A stretch of DNA of 64,000 nucleotides, from the NCBI GenBank assembly GCA_029266945.1, contig JARIED010000001.1:1-64000 (forward strand), read 5' to 3'. This document shows, piece after piece, positions 35,555-46,224 of the stretch (positions are counted from its first letter, which is position 1; each line of letters begins with the position of its first letter). The notes beneath the pieces are model-generated. The model saw nothing but the letters and a program-made list of their open reading frames with translations, made no database searches and had not been told where the DNA came from. Both the position numbers and the translations under genes were made by a program. The stretch comes from Slackia sp. GTDB taxonomy: Bacteria > Actinomycetota > Coriobacteriia > Coriobacteriales > Eggerthellaceae.

Positions 35555-36562
35555 CTATGCAATTTCGTTGCGCTCGAAGAAGGCGCAGGCGTTCTCGAAG
35601 CAGATCGCCTCGGCGATTTCCACTCCGAATTCCGCAGCGAACAGGTCGTGCAACGTGCCGACCTTTTCTGCGGGCGCCAGCCACTCGGGCACGTCGCATC
35701 CGTCGTAATCGCTACCCAGCGCGACGACGCGCTCGCCGCCCAGTTCGAGCATATGGTCGACATGACGCAACACGTAGTCGCGCGTCACGGGGCCCGCATC
35801 CGAAAGGAAGCGCTGACAGAAGTTCAAGCCCACGATGCCGCCGCGTTCCGCAAGCGCGCGGAACTGGTCGTCGGTCAGGTTGCGCGGATGGCCGCACACC
35901 GCGCGCGCGTTGGAATGCGACGCTGCGAACGGACGCTGCGCCACCTCCAGCACGTCCCAGAAGCTGCGGTCGTTGAGATGCGACACATCGACGACCACGC
36001 GGCGCTGCTCGAGCGTGCGCACTGCGTCGCGTCCGAAGAAGCTCAGCCCGTCGGTCGTTTTGTTGCCCGAGGCGATGGCGTTCTTATCGTTCCAGGTCAG
36101 CGTCAGCATTTTCACGCCCGCATCGGCCGCCTCATGGATGCGGTCGAGGTCTTCGCCGATGAACGATCCGCCCTCGACCGTAAACATCGCGGCGCAACGG
36201 CCCGCGTCCACGATGTAGCGAATATCGCGCGCATCGCGCACCTGCTCGACCAGCGCGGCATGCTGTTCGAGCTGCCCCGCGAAGTAGCGGCGCACCGTTT
36301 CGAACACGCGATAACCGCCCTCGACGCCGATATCGTCGGGAATGAACGCCGCAAAGCACTGACACCACGCATAGTCCGCGCGCGCCATGCGCGTCAGGTC
36401 GATATGGGCGTCGTTATCGGCCAGCGAACTCATGCGGTGGGCAGGGATGGCGGCGTCTTCGGCCATGAAGCCCGCCTCGGGAATGACGCTATGCAGCGCC
36501 AGGCGGTCGAGCGTATCGCAATGCAAGTCGAAGATACGCGTCGGCTGCGTGATGATGGGCAT
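35555..36562 (-). CDS. Membrane dipeptidase (peptidase M19)
   Basis: Zinc dipeptidase of the renal dipeptidase family, 335 residues. Metal ligands are visible in IFDLHCDTLD, in the Glu of AAMFTVEGG, in ASHSNARAV and in DVSHL. The end of the domain has ALGSDYDGCD. It hydrolyses dipeptides, possibly with D-residues. No signal peptide is seen, so it is probably cytoplasmic. The ATG at 36562 follows AAAGGA. It is transcribed alone, between its own terminator and that of ilvE. Confidence 0.93.
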   Translation of the reverse strand: MPIITQPTRIFDLHCDTLDRLALHSVIPEAGFMAEDAAIPAHRMSSLADNDAHIDLTRMARADYAWCQCFAAFIPDDIGVEGGYRVFETVRRYFAGQLEQHAALVEQVRDARDIRYIVDAGRCAAMFTVEGGSFIGEDLDRIHEAADAGVKMLTLTWNDKNAIASGNKTTDGLSFFGRDAVRTLEQRRVVVDVSHLNDRSFWDVLEVAQRPFAASHSNARAVCGHPRNLTDDQFRALAERGGIVGLNFCQRFLSDAGPVTRDYVLRHVDHMLELGGERVVALGSDYDGCDVPEWLAPAEKVGTLHDLFAAEFGVEIAEAICFENACAFFERNEIA

Positions 36563-36584
36563 GATCGATCCTTTCAAACACAAG

Positions 36585-36608
36585 AAGGGCTCCGGAATCG
36601 GAGCCCTT
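36585..36608 (-). terminator. Terminator of ilvE
   Basis: Perfect 10-bp stem AAGGGCTCCG / CGGAGCCCTT with a 4-nt loop; CTTGTGTTTG follows on the minus strand. It lies between ilvE and the dipeptidase gene. Confidence 0.65.
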
Positions 36609-36766
36609 ACAGAATACCGTCGAAATAGAAGGAAGGGGAATCCCCCGATCGGTCCGACCGGCGCAGGGAGCGTGCTTCGCACGTGACCGGAGCACGGAGG
36701 GACGAGGCAGGGTGCCCGGCGGCTTTGCAGCGTCGACCCGTTTCGTCGGCCGAAAGGCCAGCGAAA

Positions 36767-37690
36767 CTACTTAACCTCGTACAACCAATCGCTGTATTCC
36801 TCCAGCTCGCCAGCCGTCATGGCGAAGAAGCGCTCCTGGATGGCCCTGGTGATCGGGCCGCGATCGCCGATCCGACGATCGTCGATTGCGGCGACCGGCG
36901 TCACCTCGGCAGCCGAACCCGTGAAGAACACCTCGTCGGCAGCGTAGAGGTCGGCACGCACCAGGCGCTCTTCGACGACCGGAATGTCCAGGTCCATAGC
37001 AAGATTGAGCACGGTATCGCGCGTGATGCCCTCGAGCAGGCCCTCGGCCACGGGCGGCGTGGAAAGCACGCCGTCGCGCACGATGAACAGGTTCTCGCCC
37101 GTGCCCTCGCACACGTAGCCGGCCTCGTTGAGCATAACGGCCTCGGAATAGCCGTGAGCCTTCGCCTCGAGCTTGGCCAGGATGGAGTTCATGTACGACG
37201 CGGAGGACTTCATCTGCGGCGGAATGGCGTTGTTGGAGCGCTGGCGCCACGAAGAAACGCCGGCGGTGATGCCCTTTTCGAGGGCCTCTTCGCCCAAGTA
37301 GGCGCCCCAAGGCCAGCATGCGATGACCACGTCGACGGGCGCGCCCGTGGGGTCGACGCCCATCTGGCCGTAGCCGTGATACACCAGGGGGCGGACGTAG
37401 CAGGAAGGAAGCTCGCAGGCCTTGATAGTCTCGAGCGTCGCCGCCACCAGCTCGTCGGCGGTGTACGGCACGTCGATCATGCACATTTTCGCGGAACGGA
37501 CCAGACGCTCCATGTGGTCCTGCAGACGGAAGACGAAGCTTTTGCCGGTTTCTTCGTTGTAGTAGCAGCGCATGCCCTCGAACACGGCCGAGCCGTAATG
37601 AAGGGAATGCGTGAGCACGTGCGTGGTGCACTCGGCCCACGGAACCAGCTCGCCGTTCTTCCAGATATACTTCGCTTCCTCCATCGCCAT
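36767..37690 (-). CDS. ilvE: Branched-chain amino acid aminotransferase
   Basis: PLP enzyme (fold type IV) of 307 residues that interconverts Leu, Ile and Val with their 2-oxo acids. The start MAMEEAKYIWKNGELVPW, then HSLHYGSAVFEGMRCY, the PLP lysine in SSASYMNSILAKLEAKAHGY, GEGTGENLF-like EGTGENLFIV and FFTGSAAEVTPV are family hallmarks. GGAAGGAG precedes the first of two possible ATGs. A TATAAT box lies upstream (37759-37764). It is a stand-alone gene; no ilvBCD or leu genes are in the window. Confidence 0.96.
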   Translation of the reverse strand: MAMEEAKYIWKNGELVPWAECTTHVLTHSLHYGSAVFEGMRCYYNEETGKSFVFRLQDHMERLVRSAKMCMIDVPYTADELVAATLETIKACELPSCYVRPLVYHGYGQMGVDPTGAPVDVVIACWPWGAYLGEEALEKGITAGVSSWRQRSNNAIPPQMKSSASYMNSILAKLEAKAHGYSEAVMLNEAGYVCEGTGENLFIVRDGVLSTPPVAEGLLEGITRDTVLNLAMDLDIPVVEERLVRADLYAADEVFFTGSAAEVTPVAAIDDRRIGDRGPITRAIQERFFAMTAGELEEYSDWLYEVK

Positions 37691-37758
37691 GGCCGATGCT
37701 CCTTCCCTGCGTACACGACGCGTTGCTCGAAACGATGCGCTTCAATATGGTACGAGGG

Positions 37759-37764
37759 ATTATA
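37759..37764 (-). promoter_or_regulatory. Possible -10 box of ilvE
   Basis: TATAAT on the minus strand, about 70 nt before the ilvE start. No good -35 hexamer lies 16-18 bp upstream, so the call is tentative. Confidence 0.35.
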
Positions 37765-37846
37765 CTCCATCACAGTAGAGTGGCCAGGTAAATTCGGCGT
37801 TACGCGACGTTTTTCAAGAAACCGCGGCATTCAGACGATGCAAACC

Positions 37847-38563
37847 CTATTTCAGGCGGGCGCCGCATTCTTCAACGGCGCGGACGGCAAGCACTTCGAG
37901 CGCGTCGACCACCAGCATGCCGCGCGCTTGCGCCGGCGCATCGATGACCGAAAGCTCGGTGCAGCCCAGAAGCACGCTGTCGCAGCCACGTGCACGCAGA
38001 TGTGCGCATACGTCGTCGAAGGCCTGCATGTCGGCCGGACGGCCGGCCTTCACGTCGTCGTAGATAATGCTCATGACCTTGGCCTGGTGCTCTTCGTCGG
38101 GGAATACGGCCGCGAGGCCTTCGGCTTCGAGGGCCTGCTGCAACACGCCTGCGCGGCCCGTGCCGTCCGTGGCCATGACGCCGACGACGGCCTTGCCCTC
38201 GCGCGCCAGGTAGCGCGCGGCTTCGAGCGGCATATGCAGAACGCGCGCAGTGGTCAGGCAGCCGAACGTCTCGTCGCTTTTATAGTGGCCCGTCACGCAC
38301 GGCATGCACAGCACGTCGCAGCCCATGGCCTCGAGTTGCAGCGCCGCCTCGCGCACGGCGGGAACATAGGATTCGTCGCTTTTGCCCAGAATATAAGCAG
38401 TGCGGTCGGGAATCTGAGGGCGGTTCAGAATAGTGATGTCGATATGGTCCTGATCGGTGGCAGCATCGGTGTGATCGATGATGCGCGTGAACAGGCTTGC
38501 CGTCGCGGCGGGACCGAGCCCGCCGATGATGCCGAGCTTTTTCAGCGCAGCGCATTCGCCCAT
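37847..38563 (-). CDS. Aspartate/glutamate racemase family protein
   Basis: 238 residues. The start KKLGIIGGLGPAATASLFTRII is typical of aspartate racemases. The two catalytic cysteines lie in CMPCVTGHY (about residue 85) and LLGCTELS (about 195). It interconverts L- and D-aspartate or glutamate without a cofactor. GGAGGAAATC precedes the ATG at 38563. The gap to ilvE is 156 nt on the same strand. Substrate specificity cannot be read from the sequence; the usual Asn of PCNTAH is Val here. Confidence 0.88.
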   Translation of the reverse strand: MGECAALKKLGIIGGLGPAATASLFTRIIDHTDAATDQDHIDITILNRPQIPDRTAYILGKSDESYVPAVREAALQLEAMGCDVLCMPCVTGHYKSDETFGCLTTARVLHMPLEAARYLAREGKAVVGVMATDGTGRAGVLQQALEAEGLAAVFPDEEHQAKVMSIIYDDVKAGRPADMQAFDDVCAHLRARGCDSVLLGCTELSVIDAPAQARGMLVVDALEVLAVRAVEECGARLK

Positions 38564-38710
38564 GATTTCCTCCGTTCCGCCGATTCGTACGGCAACGGTC
38601 CTTCGAGAATAAACCGCGCGGGCGAAGAGGAGGCGCCCGTAATGCAAACCTCCATATTACAATCCTTTGCATTTCACCCGTTTTCCCCGATTTACGTCAG
38701 GACGAGGTTT

Positions 38711-39469
38711 ATGGACCCCATCACATTGCTCATCGTTTGCCCACTTGTCTTTCTTGCCGGATTGGTCGACTCCATCGCCGGCGGCGGCGGGCTCATTTCG
38801 CTGACCGCCTATCTGCTGGCGGGCCTGCCGGCGCATGCCGCGCTCGGCACGAACAAGCTGTCCTCTTCGATCGGCACGGCGGTGGCCACGGCCCGTCTGG
38901 CACGCGGCGGATACATCAAACTCAAACTGGCCATTCCCGCCGCCGTAGGCGCCGTGGCCGGCTCGGTGGTCGGCGCGAAGCTCGCCCTGCTCACGCCCGA
39001 CAGCATCTTCCAAGTGCTGCTGGTGGCAGCACTTCCGTTCGTCGCATTCGCCGTGCTGCGCAAGCGCACGCTCGAAGCGCCCGAAGACGCCGAAATCTCG
39101 GCGCGCAGGCAGCACGTCATCGTGGCCGTCTCGTCGGTGCTGATCGGCGCTTACGACGGATTCTACGGACCGGGCACGGGCACATTCATGCTCATCGCCT
39201 TCACTGCCGCCGCAAAGCTACCCGTCAAGCATGCATCGGGTGAGGTGAAAGTGGCGAACCTCGCCTCCAACGTGGCCGCGCTGATCACCTTCTTCATGCA
39301 CGGCGCGGTCTGGCTGGGCCTGGGCCTTGCAGCAGCCGTGTTTAGCATCGTCGGCAACTACCTGGGCGCCGGCATGGTCATGAAAGACGGCACCAAGATC
39401 GTGCGCCCCATCATCATCGTGGTGCTGAGCCTGCTGTTCGCGAAGGCGGTCTTCGACCTGGTATCGTAG
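38711..39469 (+). CDS. TauE/SafE family sulfite/organosulfonate exporter-like protein
   Basis: 252 residues with about eight transmembrane helices. The repeat signatures are GLVDSIAGGGGLISLTAYLL and GTNKLSSSIGTAVA in the first half, and GFYGPGTGTFMLIAF with VANLASNVAALITFF in the second. The family exports sulfite, sulfonates or related anions; the substrate here is unknown. The ATG at 38711 follows AGGACGAGG. It is divergent from the racemase gene. Confidence 0.92.
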   Translation: MDPITLLIVCPLVFLAGLVDSIAGGGGLISLTAYLLAGLPAHAALGTNKLSSSIGTAVATARLARGGYIKLKLAIPAAVGAVAGSVVGAKLALLTPDSIFQVLLVAALPFVAFAVLRKRTLEAPEDAEISARRQHVIVAVSSVLIGAYDGFYGPGTGTFMLIAFTAAAKLPVKHASGEVKVANLASNVAALITFFMHGAVWLGLGLAAAVFSIVGNYLGAGMVMKDGTKIVRPIIIVVLSLLFAKAVFDLVS

Positions 39470-39633
39470 AAACCCGCTGCAACGACGGCGGAATCCGGCA
39501 GGGCGTCTCGAATGCGTCCGCCTCCTGGAACCGCACATGCACGATCGCAAATATGCAACAATGGCCCGACGCCAAACGCCCGACATCTTAATATCCGATA
39601 GGATGGAACCATAGATGGTCGAAGGAGCGAATC

Positions 39634-39999
39634 ATGCCTGACTCACGGGGCCACAAGGTCAGCTGTTCCAATTACCAATGCGAAATAGAGCTCACGCTCG
39701 AGATCCTAAGCGGAAAATGGAAGGCGCTTATCGTCTGGAATCTTCACTTGCACGAAGTCATCCGATACAACGAATTCCGTCGTCTTATTCCCAGCATCAC
39801 TCAAAAAATGCTCACCCAGCAACTGAAGGAGCTGGAGAAATACGGCATCGTTGCACGCACGGCGTATTCCACGGTCCCGCCTACCGTGGAATACCGGCTA
39901 ACCGATATGGGTGAAAATCTTATTCCCATCATGGAAGCTATGAATCATTGGGGGAAGGCCTACGTAGACTTTTATCGCCACAACCACGAAGGCGACTGA
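39634..39999 (+). CDS. HxlR family transcriptional regulator
   Basis: 121 residues. A winged helix-turn-helix with the HxlR hallmarks: Cys-containing start (SCSNYQCEIELTLEILSGKW), ITQKMLTQQLKELEKYGIV and VEYRLTDMGENLIPIMEAM. The family often senses redox state or aldehydes and regulates neighbouring genes; here the next gene on the same strand is 600 nt away. GAAGGAG precedes the ATG. Confidence 0.93.
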   Translation: MPDSRGHKVSCSNYQCEIELTLEILSGKWKALIVWNLHLHEVIRYNEFRRLIPSITQKMLTQQLKELEKYGIVARTAYSTVPPTVEYRLTDMGENLIPIMEAMNHWGKAYVDFYRHNHEGD

Positions 40000-40025
40000 A
40001 TCGGATACTACGCGATGCAATTCTT

Positions 40026-40054
40026 ACTTTTCGGTGCATAGAGCACCGAAAAGT
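40026..40054 (+). terminator. 12-bp hairpin after the hxlR gene
   Basis: Perfect arms ACTTTTCGGTGC and GCACCGAAAAGT with a 5-nt loop, 27 nt past the stop. The U-rich part lies within the stem. Confidence 0.6.
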
Positions 40055-40603
40055 GCCTTCTTCCCCCCAACGACATCCTTTTCGATAATGCACCCAGAGC
40101 AAGGAGCCCTTCGTCTATTTCGAGAGGAGTCATACGGGCATGAAAGCCCATCGCTCCAAAGCGTCTATCGCGATGGTGTGGATGGCTATAGCGGTCGAAT
40201 TCAATTGAACGCGTGATCCTATCATTTCGGCATCGCCCCAATGCCCCGCTCAAGATCGGCAACTCGCAACAATTCCGAACATACCCCTTAATGCGGTAAA
40301 GCAACCGTAGACTCTCGAAGTGCAGCGACGCCGACCAAGAAATAAGCCCGAATAGAGAAGCGCGGCTTCGCATGGGCCCGGCGTAAAAGGCAACGACACC
40401 CTGCCGCAGCGGGCCTATTCTCCTTTCGGTGCCCCGCCTCTCCCATACTAGACCCGTTCCTGGAAAACAAACGACTCGCCCATCCAGCACCACCTCCCAA
40501 TCGACCGTATCGTGACATTGGGACGGAATTCAAATAGAAGCCCTAAAGGGATTCTTGCTCTTTTCCAAACACAAGAAAGAACTCAGAATGGGAGGAAGCG
40601 CCT
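40055..40603. other. Gap without a supported gene
   Basis: 549 nt between the HxlR and DUF2871 genes. Open frames exist on both strands (one of 161 codons on the minus strand at 40008-40493) but have no ribosome site and no recognisable domain. The sequence looks less GC-rich than its surroundings. It may be a remnant of lost genes and should contain the promoter of the DUF2871 gene. Confidence 0.5.
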
Positions 40604-41032
40604 ATGATCAAAAGAATGTACTGGATTGCTCTCGCCTATATAGCAATCGGCCTAACATTGGGCTTGCTGAATCACGAAATAGTATACTGGACTCATTTCA
40701 CTGGAGAATCCGTGCTTGCAGAAGTCCATCCTCATGCAATCATGCTTGGAGGGTTCGTATTCCTGTCAATGCCGCTGTTCATGAAGAGCTTCGGTATCGA
40801 AAAACAGAAAAATTTCCTGATTTTTCTTTGGGTGTACAACATAGGACTCTTGATGACCTTGGGCTTCATGACGGCACGAGGAGTGTCTCAAACCCTGGCA
40901 ATACCGCTCCCGAGCTTCGCCGACCACATGATAGGAGGATTGGCGGGGATCGGCCATATCATCCTCGCCATCGGACTGGGATTCCTCTTCCATGCGCTTT
41001 TCAAATCCGCAAACGATAGGAGCAGCGAATAA
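40604..41032 (+). CDS. DUF2871 membrane protein
   Basis: 142 residues with four transmembrane helices. The start RMYWIALAYIAIGLTLGLLNHE and the His-containing VLAEVHPHAIMLGGFVFLSM fit DUF2871, a small membrane family of unknown function. GGGAGGAAG precedes the ATG. It is followed after 1 nt by the VOC gene, so the two form an operon. Codons are more A- and T-ending than in neighbouring genes, which suggests later acquisition. Confidence 0.82.
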   Translation: MIKRMYWIALAYIAIGLTLGLLNHEIVYWTHFTGESVLAEVHPHAIMLGGFVFLSMPLFMKSFGIEKQKNFLIFLWVYNIGLLMTLGFMTARGVSQTLAIPLPSFADHMIGGLAGIGHIILAIGLGFLFHALFKSANDRSSE

Positions 41033-41033
41033 T

Positions 41034-41486
41034 ATGGCAAAACGAATCTATCATATCGGACTGACCGTATTCGACATGGAGCGATCGATTCATTTCTATC
41101 GAGACGTGCTCGGTCTTCAATTCCAGGGCGAAATCCTGATGCAAGGACCTGAAACGGATGCGATGTTCCAACGAAAAAACTGCAGAGCGCGCGTGGCCTA
41201 TCTGAATGGGTCAGAGCGACAAGACGCGCCCCCCGTCGAACTTATTCAGTTTCTAGACGACGAGACGGATCGGCAGGCGGGTGACCTGTTCACCACGTCC
41301 ATATCGGAACTGTGTTTTCATACGGAAGATGCCGAAGAAACCTATCACCATCTGCAGGAACATGGAGTCGAATGCCTCTCCGAGCCTCAAACCTTCGATT
41401 TCACGGATGCTGGCTTCGGAAAAAGTAAAGCATTCTATTTCCGCGACCCCGACGGCATCATCCTGGAAATGATGCAACCCCTGTAA
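41034..41486 (+). CDS. VOC (glyoxalase/dioxygenase fold) family protein
   Basis: 150 residues. The paired beta-alpha-beta-beta-beta modules are visible: YHIGLTVFDMERSIHFYRDVLGLQF at the N-terminus and FRDPDGIILEMMQPL at the C-terminus. Metal ligands would be the His of YHIGLT, a Glu or His in SELCFHTED and the Glu of ILEMM. Members isomerise glyoxal adducts, open aromatic rings or bind drugs; the substrate is unknown. AGGAG lies upstream, overlapping the end of the DUF2871 gene. Confidence 0.88.
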   Translation: MAKRIYHIGLTVFDMERSIHFYRDVLGLQFQGEILMQGPETDAMFQRKNCRARVAYLNGSERQDAPPVELIQFLDDETDRQAGDLFTTSISELCFHTEDAEETYHHLQEHGVECLSEPQTFDFTDAGFGKSKAFYFRDPDGIILEMMQPL

Positions 41487-41500
41487 TCATATGTATTGAC

Positions 41501-41531
41501 CCGGTCGCAACGGCAGGGCCCTCGCGACCGG
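41501..41531 (+). terminator. Hairpin after the VOC gene
   Basis: CCGGTCGC / GCGACCGG with an inner palindrome AGGGCCCT, 14 nt past the stop. No U-run follows, so this is only a probable terminator. Confidence 0.45.
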
Positions 41532-41875
41532 CACTACCCGGATAGCGCAGGGTCCTGTTTGCGTTATTGAAGCTCAAGACAAAAGCCAACAGAAGAAGTT
41601 CCGGTCAGACGCACAGACCTCGGGCAGCCGTTATCGCCATGGCTGGGCGACCGCCCGACCATGGCAGCGTACAAGGCGCCGACGAACATGCCTCGTTGAC
41701 GAACGACTCGATCGCCACGACGAGCGATGCCGGCATCTTCGTAAGACCCGATGCCTCATTCCACCCACGTTGGATCGGCAGACTTGCATATTGGCGATAG
41801 AAAAAGCACTGCAGCAGGAAAGGCGCATCGAAAGGCCGCAAGCAACCCGAAAAGCAACGCACCGCGATCGGCCCG
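41532..41875. other. Gap without a supported gene
   Basis: 344 nt between convergent genes. Short open frames exist on both strands but none has a ribosome site or a recognisable domain. Possibly gene remnants. Confidence 0.45.
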
Positions 41876-42334
41876 CTATACGAACTTCGCGATCAGGAAG
41901 CCCGCGATCACGCCCACCATGGCCACCAGCACGGTGAACACGCTGACCATCCAGTCATGACGACGGTCTTCTTTGCGATGGCGCTCGACGCGCAGCACTT
42001 CCGCGCGCTCTTCGTCGACGATGCCCAGATACGAATATCCCTTCGCGAGCACCTCGACCACATACGGGTTGCCGTCCTTGTACATGGTGCCGATCATGCC
42101 CAGCTGATCGAGCCTGCGCATGGCCGAACCCGCCTCGGTGTCGCGCTTCACGAACGCGAGCGGACCCTCCTTGCGCTCCTGGCGGCGAGCGGTTTCCAGC
42201 TGCACCAGTCGGCGGAGGACTTTTTCATCGTATGCGCTCAGCCTGTCCTGCATGGCCAAACCTCTCTCATCGTTCGCGTAATCGTTTCGCATTAAAGCCA
42301 TAGTATACCGCTCTTGCGTGCTTATACCGCGCAT
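41876..42334 (-). CDS. Hypothetical protein with C-terminal membrane anchor
   Basis: 152 residues, not recognised. The ATG at 42334 has an excellent GAGGAGGT site, 16 nt after the ligA stop, so it is co-transcribed with ligA. A soluble part rich in charged residues includes a possible small winged-helix segment (DEKVLRRLVQLE to RRLDQLGMIG and GNPYVVEVLAKGYSYLG). A single transmembrane helix (about 130-152) ends the protein, so it is tail-anchored with the soluble part inside the cell. Function unknown. Confidence 0.8.
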   Translation of the reverse strand: MRGISTQERYTMALMRNDYANDERGLAMQDRLSAYDEKVLRRLVQLETARRQERKEGPLAFVKRDTEAGSAMRRLDQLGMIGTMYKDGNPYVVEVLAKGYSYLGIVDEERAEVLRVERHRKEDRRHDWMVSVFTVLVAMVGVIAGFLIAKFV

Positions 42335-42350
42335 TGGCACCTCCTCAAAC

Positions 42351-44537
<2,187 letters not shown>

Positions 44538-44645
44538 CTATGATACATGCGCACACGTACCGAAACGACGGCGGCGCAGCATCGTCACAAGGGAAGCCGC
44601 CGACGCGCCGCGCCGCGGAACGAAACGAAGGCCCGAACGCAGCAA

Positions 44646-44691
44646 GGCCCCCTTCCCCGCCGGCATGACGCCGAGCTTCGGGAAAGGGGCC
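44646..44691 (-). terminator. Terminator-like hairpin of the acpS operon
   Basis: Imperfect stem between GGCCCCCTTCCCC and GGGAAAGGGGCC enclosing an inner GC-rich hairpin, 23 nt past the stop at 44714. It lacks a strong U-run. Confidence 0.5.
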
Positions 44692-44713
44692 ATCAAGACG
44701 AAGAGCGCACGTG

Positions 44714-45304
44714 CTACCAAAGAGTGTTGGTGCGGTCGCGACCGATCGGCAGGCTGAACACGATCATATCGACGGCATGCACGAAGGCGAATAGACCGAT
44801 GAAGATGCCCAGATTGGAAGGCCAGATGCACAGCAGCACGCCCAGCGCCACTTCGGCGATGCCGGAAATACCCACGAGCAGGCCGATGCCCGCGCCCACC
44901 GCGTAGAACCTGCGAGCCGCCACCAGCTGCACCACGCCGAACAAGATCGCGCCCAAGCCGAGTGCCCATCCCATGAACGCGATACCCACCATGGGGAACA
45001 TAATCAACATGACGCCGATCAGAATCAGCATGACCGCGAAGAACAGACTCCAACCGCTCTGCTCGAATAAGGTGTTGCGCGCCCTGATGTAGGCGGCCGC
45101 ATTGATGCCGCCCGCGACTATGATCAAAACGGCGGCCACCACGTTGAACCCGACCAGGACTTCCAGAGGGCAGAACACGCACAGCGCGCCGAACGCCAGC
45201 AGCAAGATGCCCGAAAGAAGCTGCATCCAGTTCACCGAGCCGCCGCTGCGGCCCGGCCTGAATTCGTCGCGCGAATCCATCAGCTCGATACGGATATTGC
45301 TCAT
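44714..45304 (-). CDS. HdeD/DUF308 family membrane protein
   Basis: 196 residues with six transmembrane helices in three hairpins: LLSGILLLAFGALCVF, VLIIVAGGINAAAYI, FFAVMLILIGVMLIMF, ALGLGAILFGVVQLV and two more. The family includes HdeD of E. coli, linked to acid resistance, but most members have no known role. It starts 1 nt after the stop of the NAD(P)HX dehydratase gene with GAGGG upstream; last gene of the acpS-nnrD-hdeD operon. Confidence 0.85.
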   Translation of the reverse strand: MSNIRIELMDSRDEFRPGRSGGSVNWMQLLSGILLLAFGALCVFCPLEVLVGFNVVAAVLIIVAGGINAAAYIRARNTLFEQSGWSLFFAVMLILIGVMLIMFPMVGIAFMGWALGLGAILFGVVQLVAARRFYAVGAGIGLLVGISGIAEVALGVLLCIWPSNLGIFIGLFAFVHAVDMIVFSLPIGRDRTNTLW

Positions 45305-45305
45305 G

Positions 45306-46223
45306 TCAGTTTCCCTCTTTCCTGATCTTGCGCTCGAGCGCGGCCGTCGCCGCGGCCAGGTGCTCGAGAACGTCTTCGGCCGTGACGCACAGCTCGCATC
45401 GATCGACCGAGGCCAGCATGCCGGCACGGGCATGCAAAAACGTGGCGGCGACGCATGCGTCGAAAGCATCGACGCCTTGGCCGGCCAGCGAGCCGATCAT
45501 GCCCGCCAGGATGTCGCCCGTTCCCGCCTTGGCGAGCACCGGGGTTCCCTGCAGCATGGCCGCCACATCGCCCGCCGATTCTTCGTCGCCAGTGGCGATG
45601 AACGTGTCGGGGCCCTTCAGCACACACGTCACGCCGAAGGCGCGCGCCAGCACGAGGGCCATTTCCTGGGCTTTCAGGCGACCGGGGTCGGGGACGTCTT
45701 GCGAACGCTGCGCCAGAAAGCGCATCAGGCGCAGCGCTTCTCCACCGTGCGGGGTGACCACCGTGGGAACGCCTTCGACGAAACGACGGCGCGCCGCCGC
45801 AGCGCCTTCGTCGCAGGCCAGGGCGCGCAGGCCGGCCCCGTCGAGCACCACAGGCGCCTTACAAGCCTCCAGCAGATCGATCGTGCGGCGGATTTCATCA
45901 TCGGCACCCGCCATGCCGCATCCCACCACCACGGCGCGCGGATGGCGTTCGTCGCATGCGTGGTCTTCCTCGAAAAACGCCTGCTCGGAAAGCACGACCG
46001 CCGACGGCTGCACGATATGCAGCACGTCGGCGGCTTTGTCGCATGTATATACCTTCACGTAGCCCGCGCCCATGCGATTGGCCGCCAAGACCGCCAGAAC
46101 GGCGGCGCCGACGAAGCGGTCGCTTCCCACCACGAGTTCGCAGACTCCGCGCGTATATTTGTTGGCATCGGCTCGAAGCGCAGGCAACGCGCGAGCGGCT
46201 TTCTTGGATGTGATCGATTTCAT
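45306..46223 (-). CDS. nnrD: ADP-dependent NAD(P)H-hydrate dehydratase
   Basis: Repairs damaged (hydrated) NADH and NADPH. 305 residues of the carbohydrate-kinase-like dehydratase domain: NKYTRGVCELVVGSDRFVGAA-type start, PHGGEALRL, and the catalytic GTGDILAGMIGSLAGQG near 230-246. Unlike many bacterial Nnr proteins it lacks the fused epimerase domain. It follows acpS by 1 nt, an association also seen elsewhere. The product could alternatively start a few codons later; ATG at 46223. Confidence 0.9.
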   Translation of the reverse strand: MKSITSKKAARALPALRADANKYTRGVCELVVGSDRFVGAAVLAVLAANRMGAGYVKVYTCDKAADVLHIVQPSAVVLSEQAFFEEDHACDERHPRAVVVGCGMAGADDEIRRTIDLLEACKAPVVLDGAGLRALACDEGAAAARRRFVEGVPTVVTPHGGEALRLMRFLAQRSQDVPDPGRLKAQEMALVLARAFGVTCVLKGPDTFIATGDEESAGDVAAMLQGTPVLAKAGTGDILAGMIGSLAGQGVDAFDACVAATFLHARAGMLASVDRCELCVTAEDVLEHLAAATAALERKIRKEGN

Positions 46224-46224
46224 G

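Noticed and set aside
36683-38710. Long plus-strand extension upstream of the TauE gene
   Set aside because: It runs antisense through ilvE and the racemase; the ATG at 38711 has the ribosome site and the first transmembrane helix.
40008-40493. 161-codon minus-strand frame after the hxlR gene
   Set aside because: No ribosome site, no domain, and it includes the terminator hairpin at 40026-40054.
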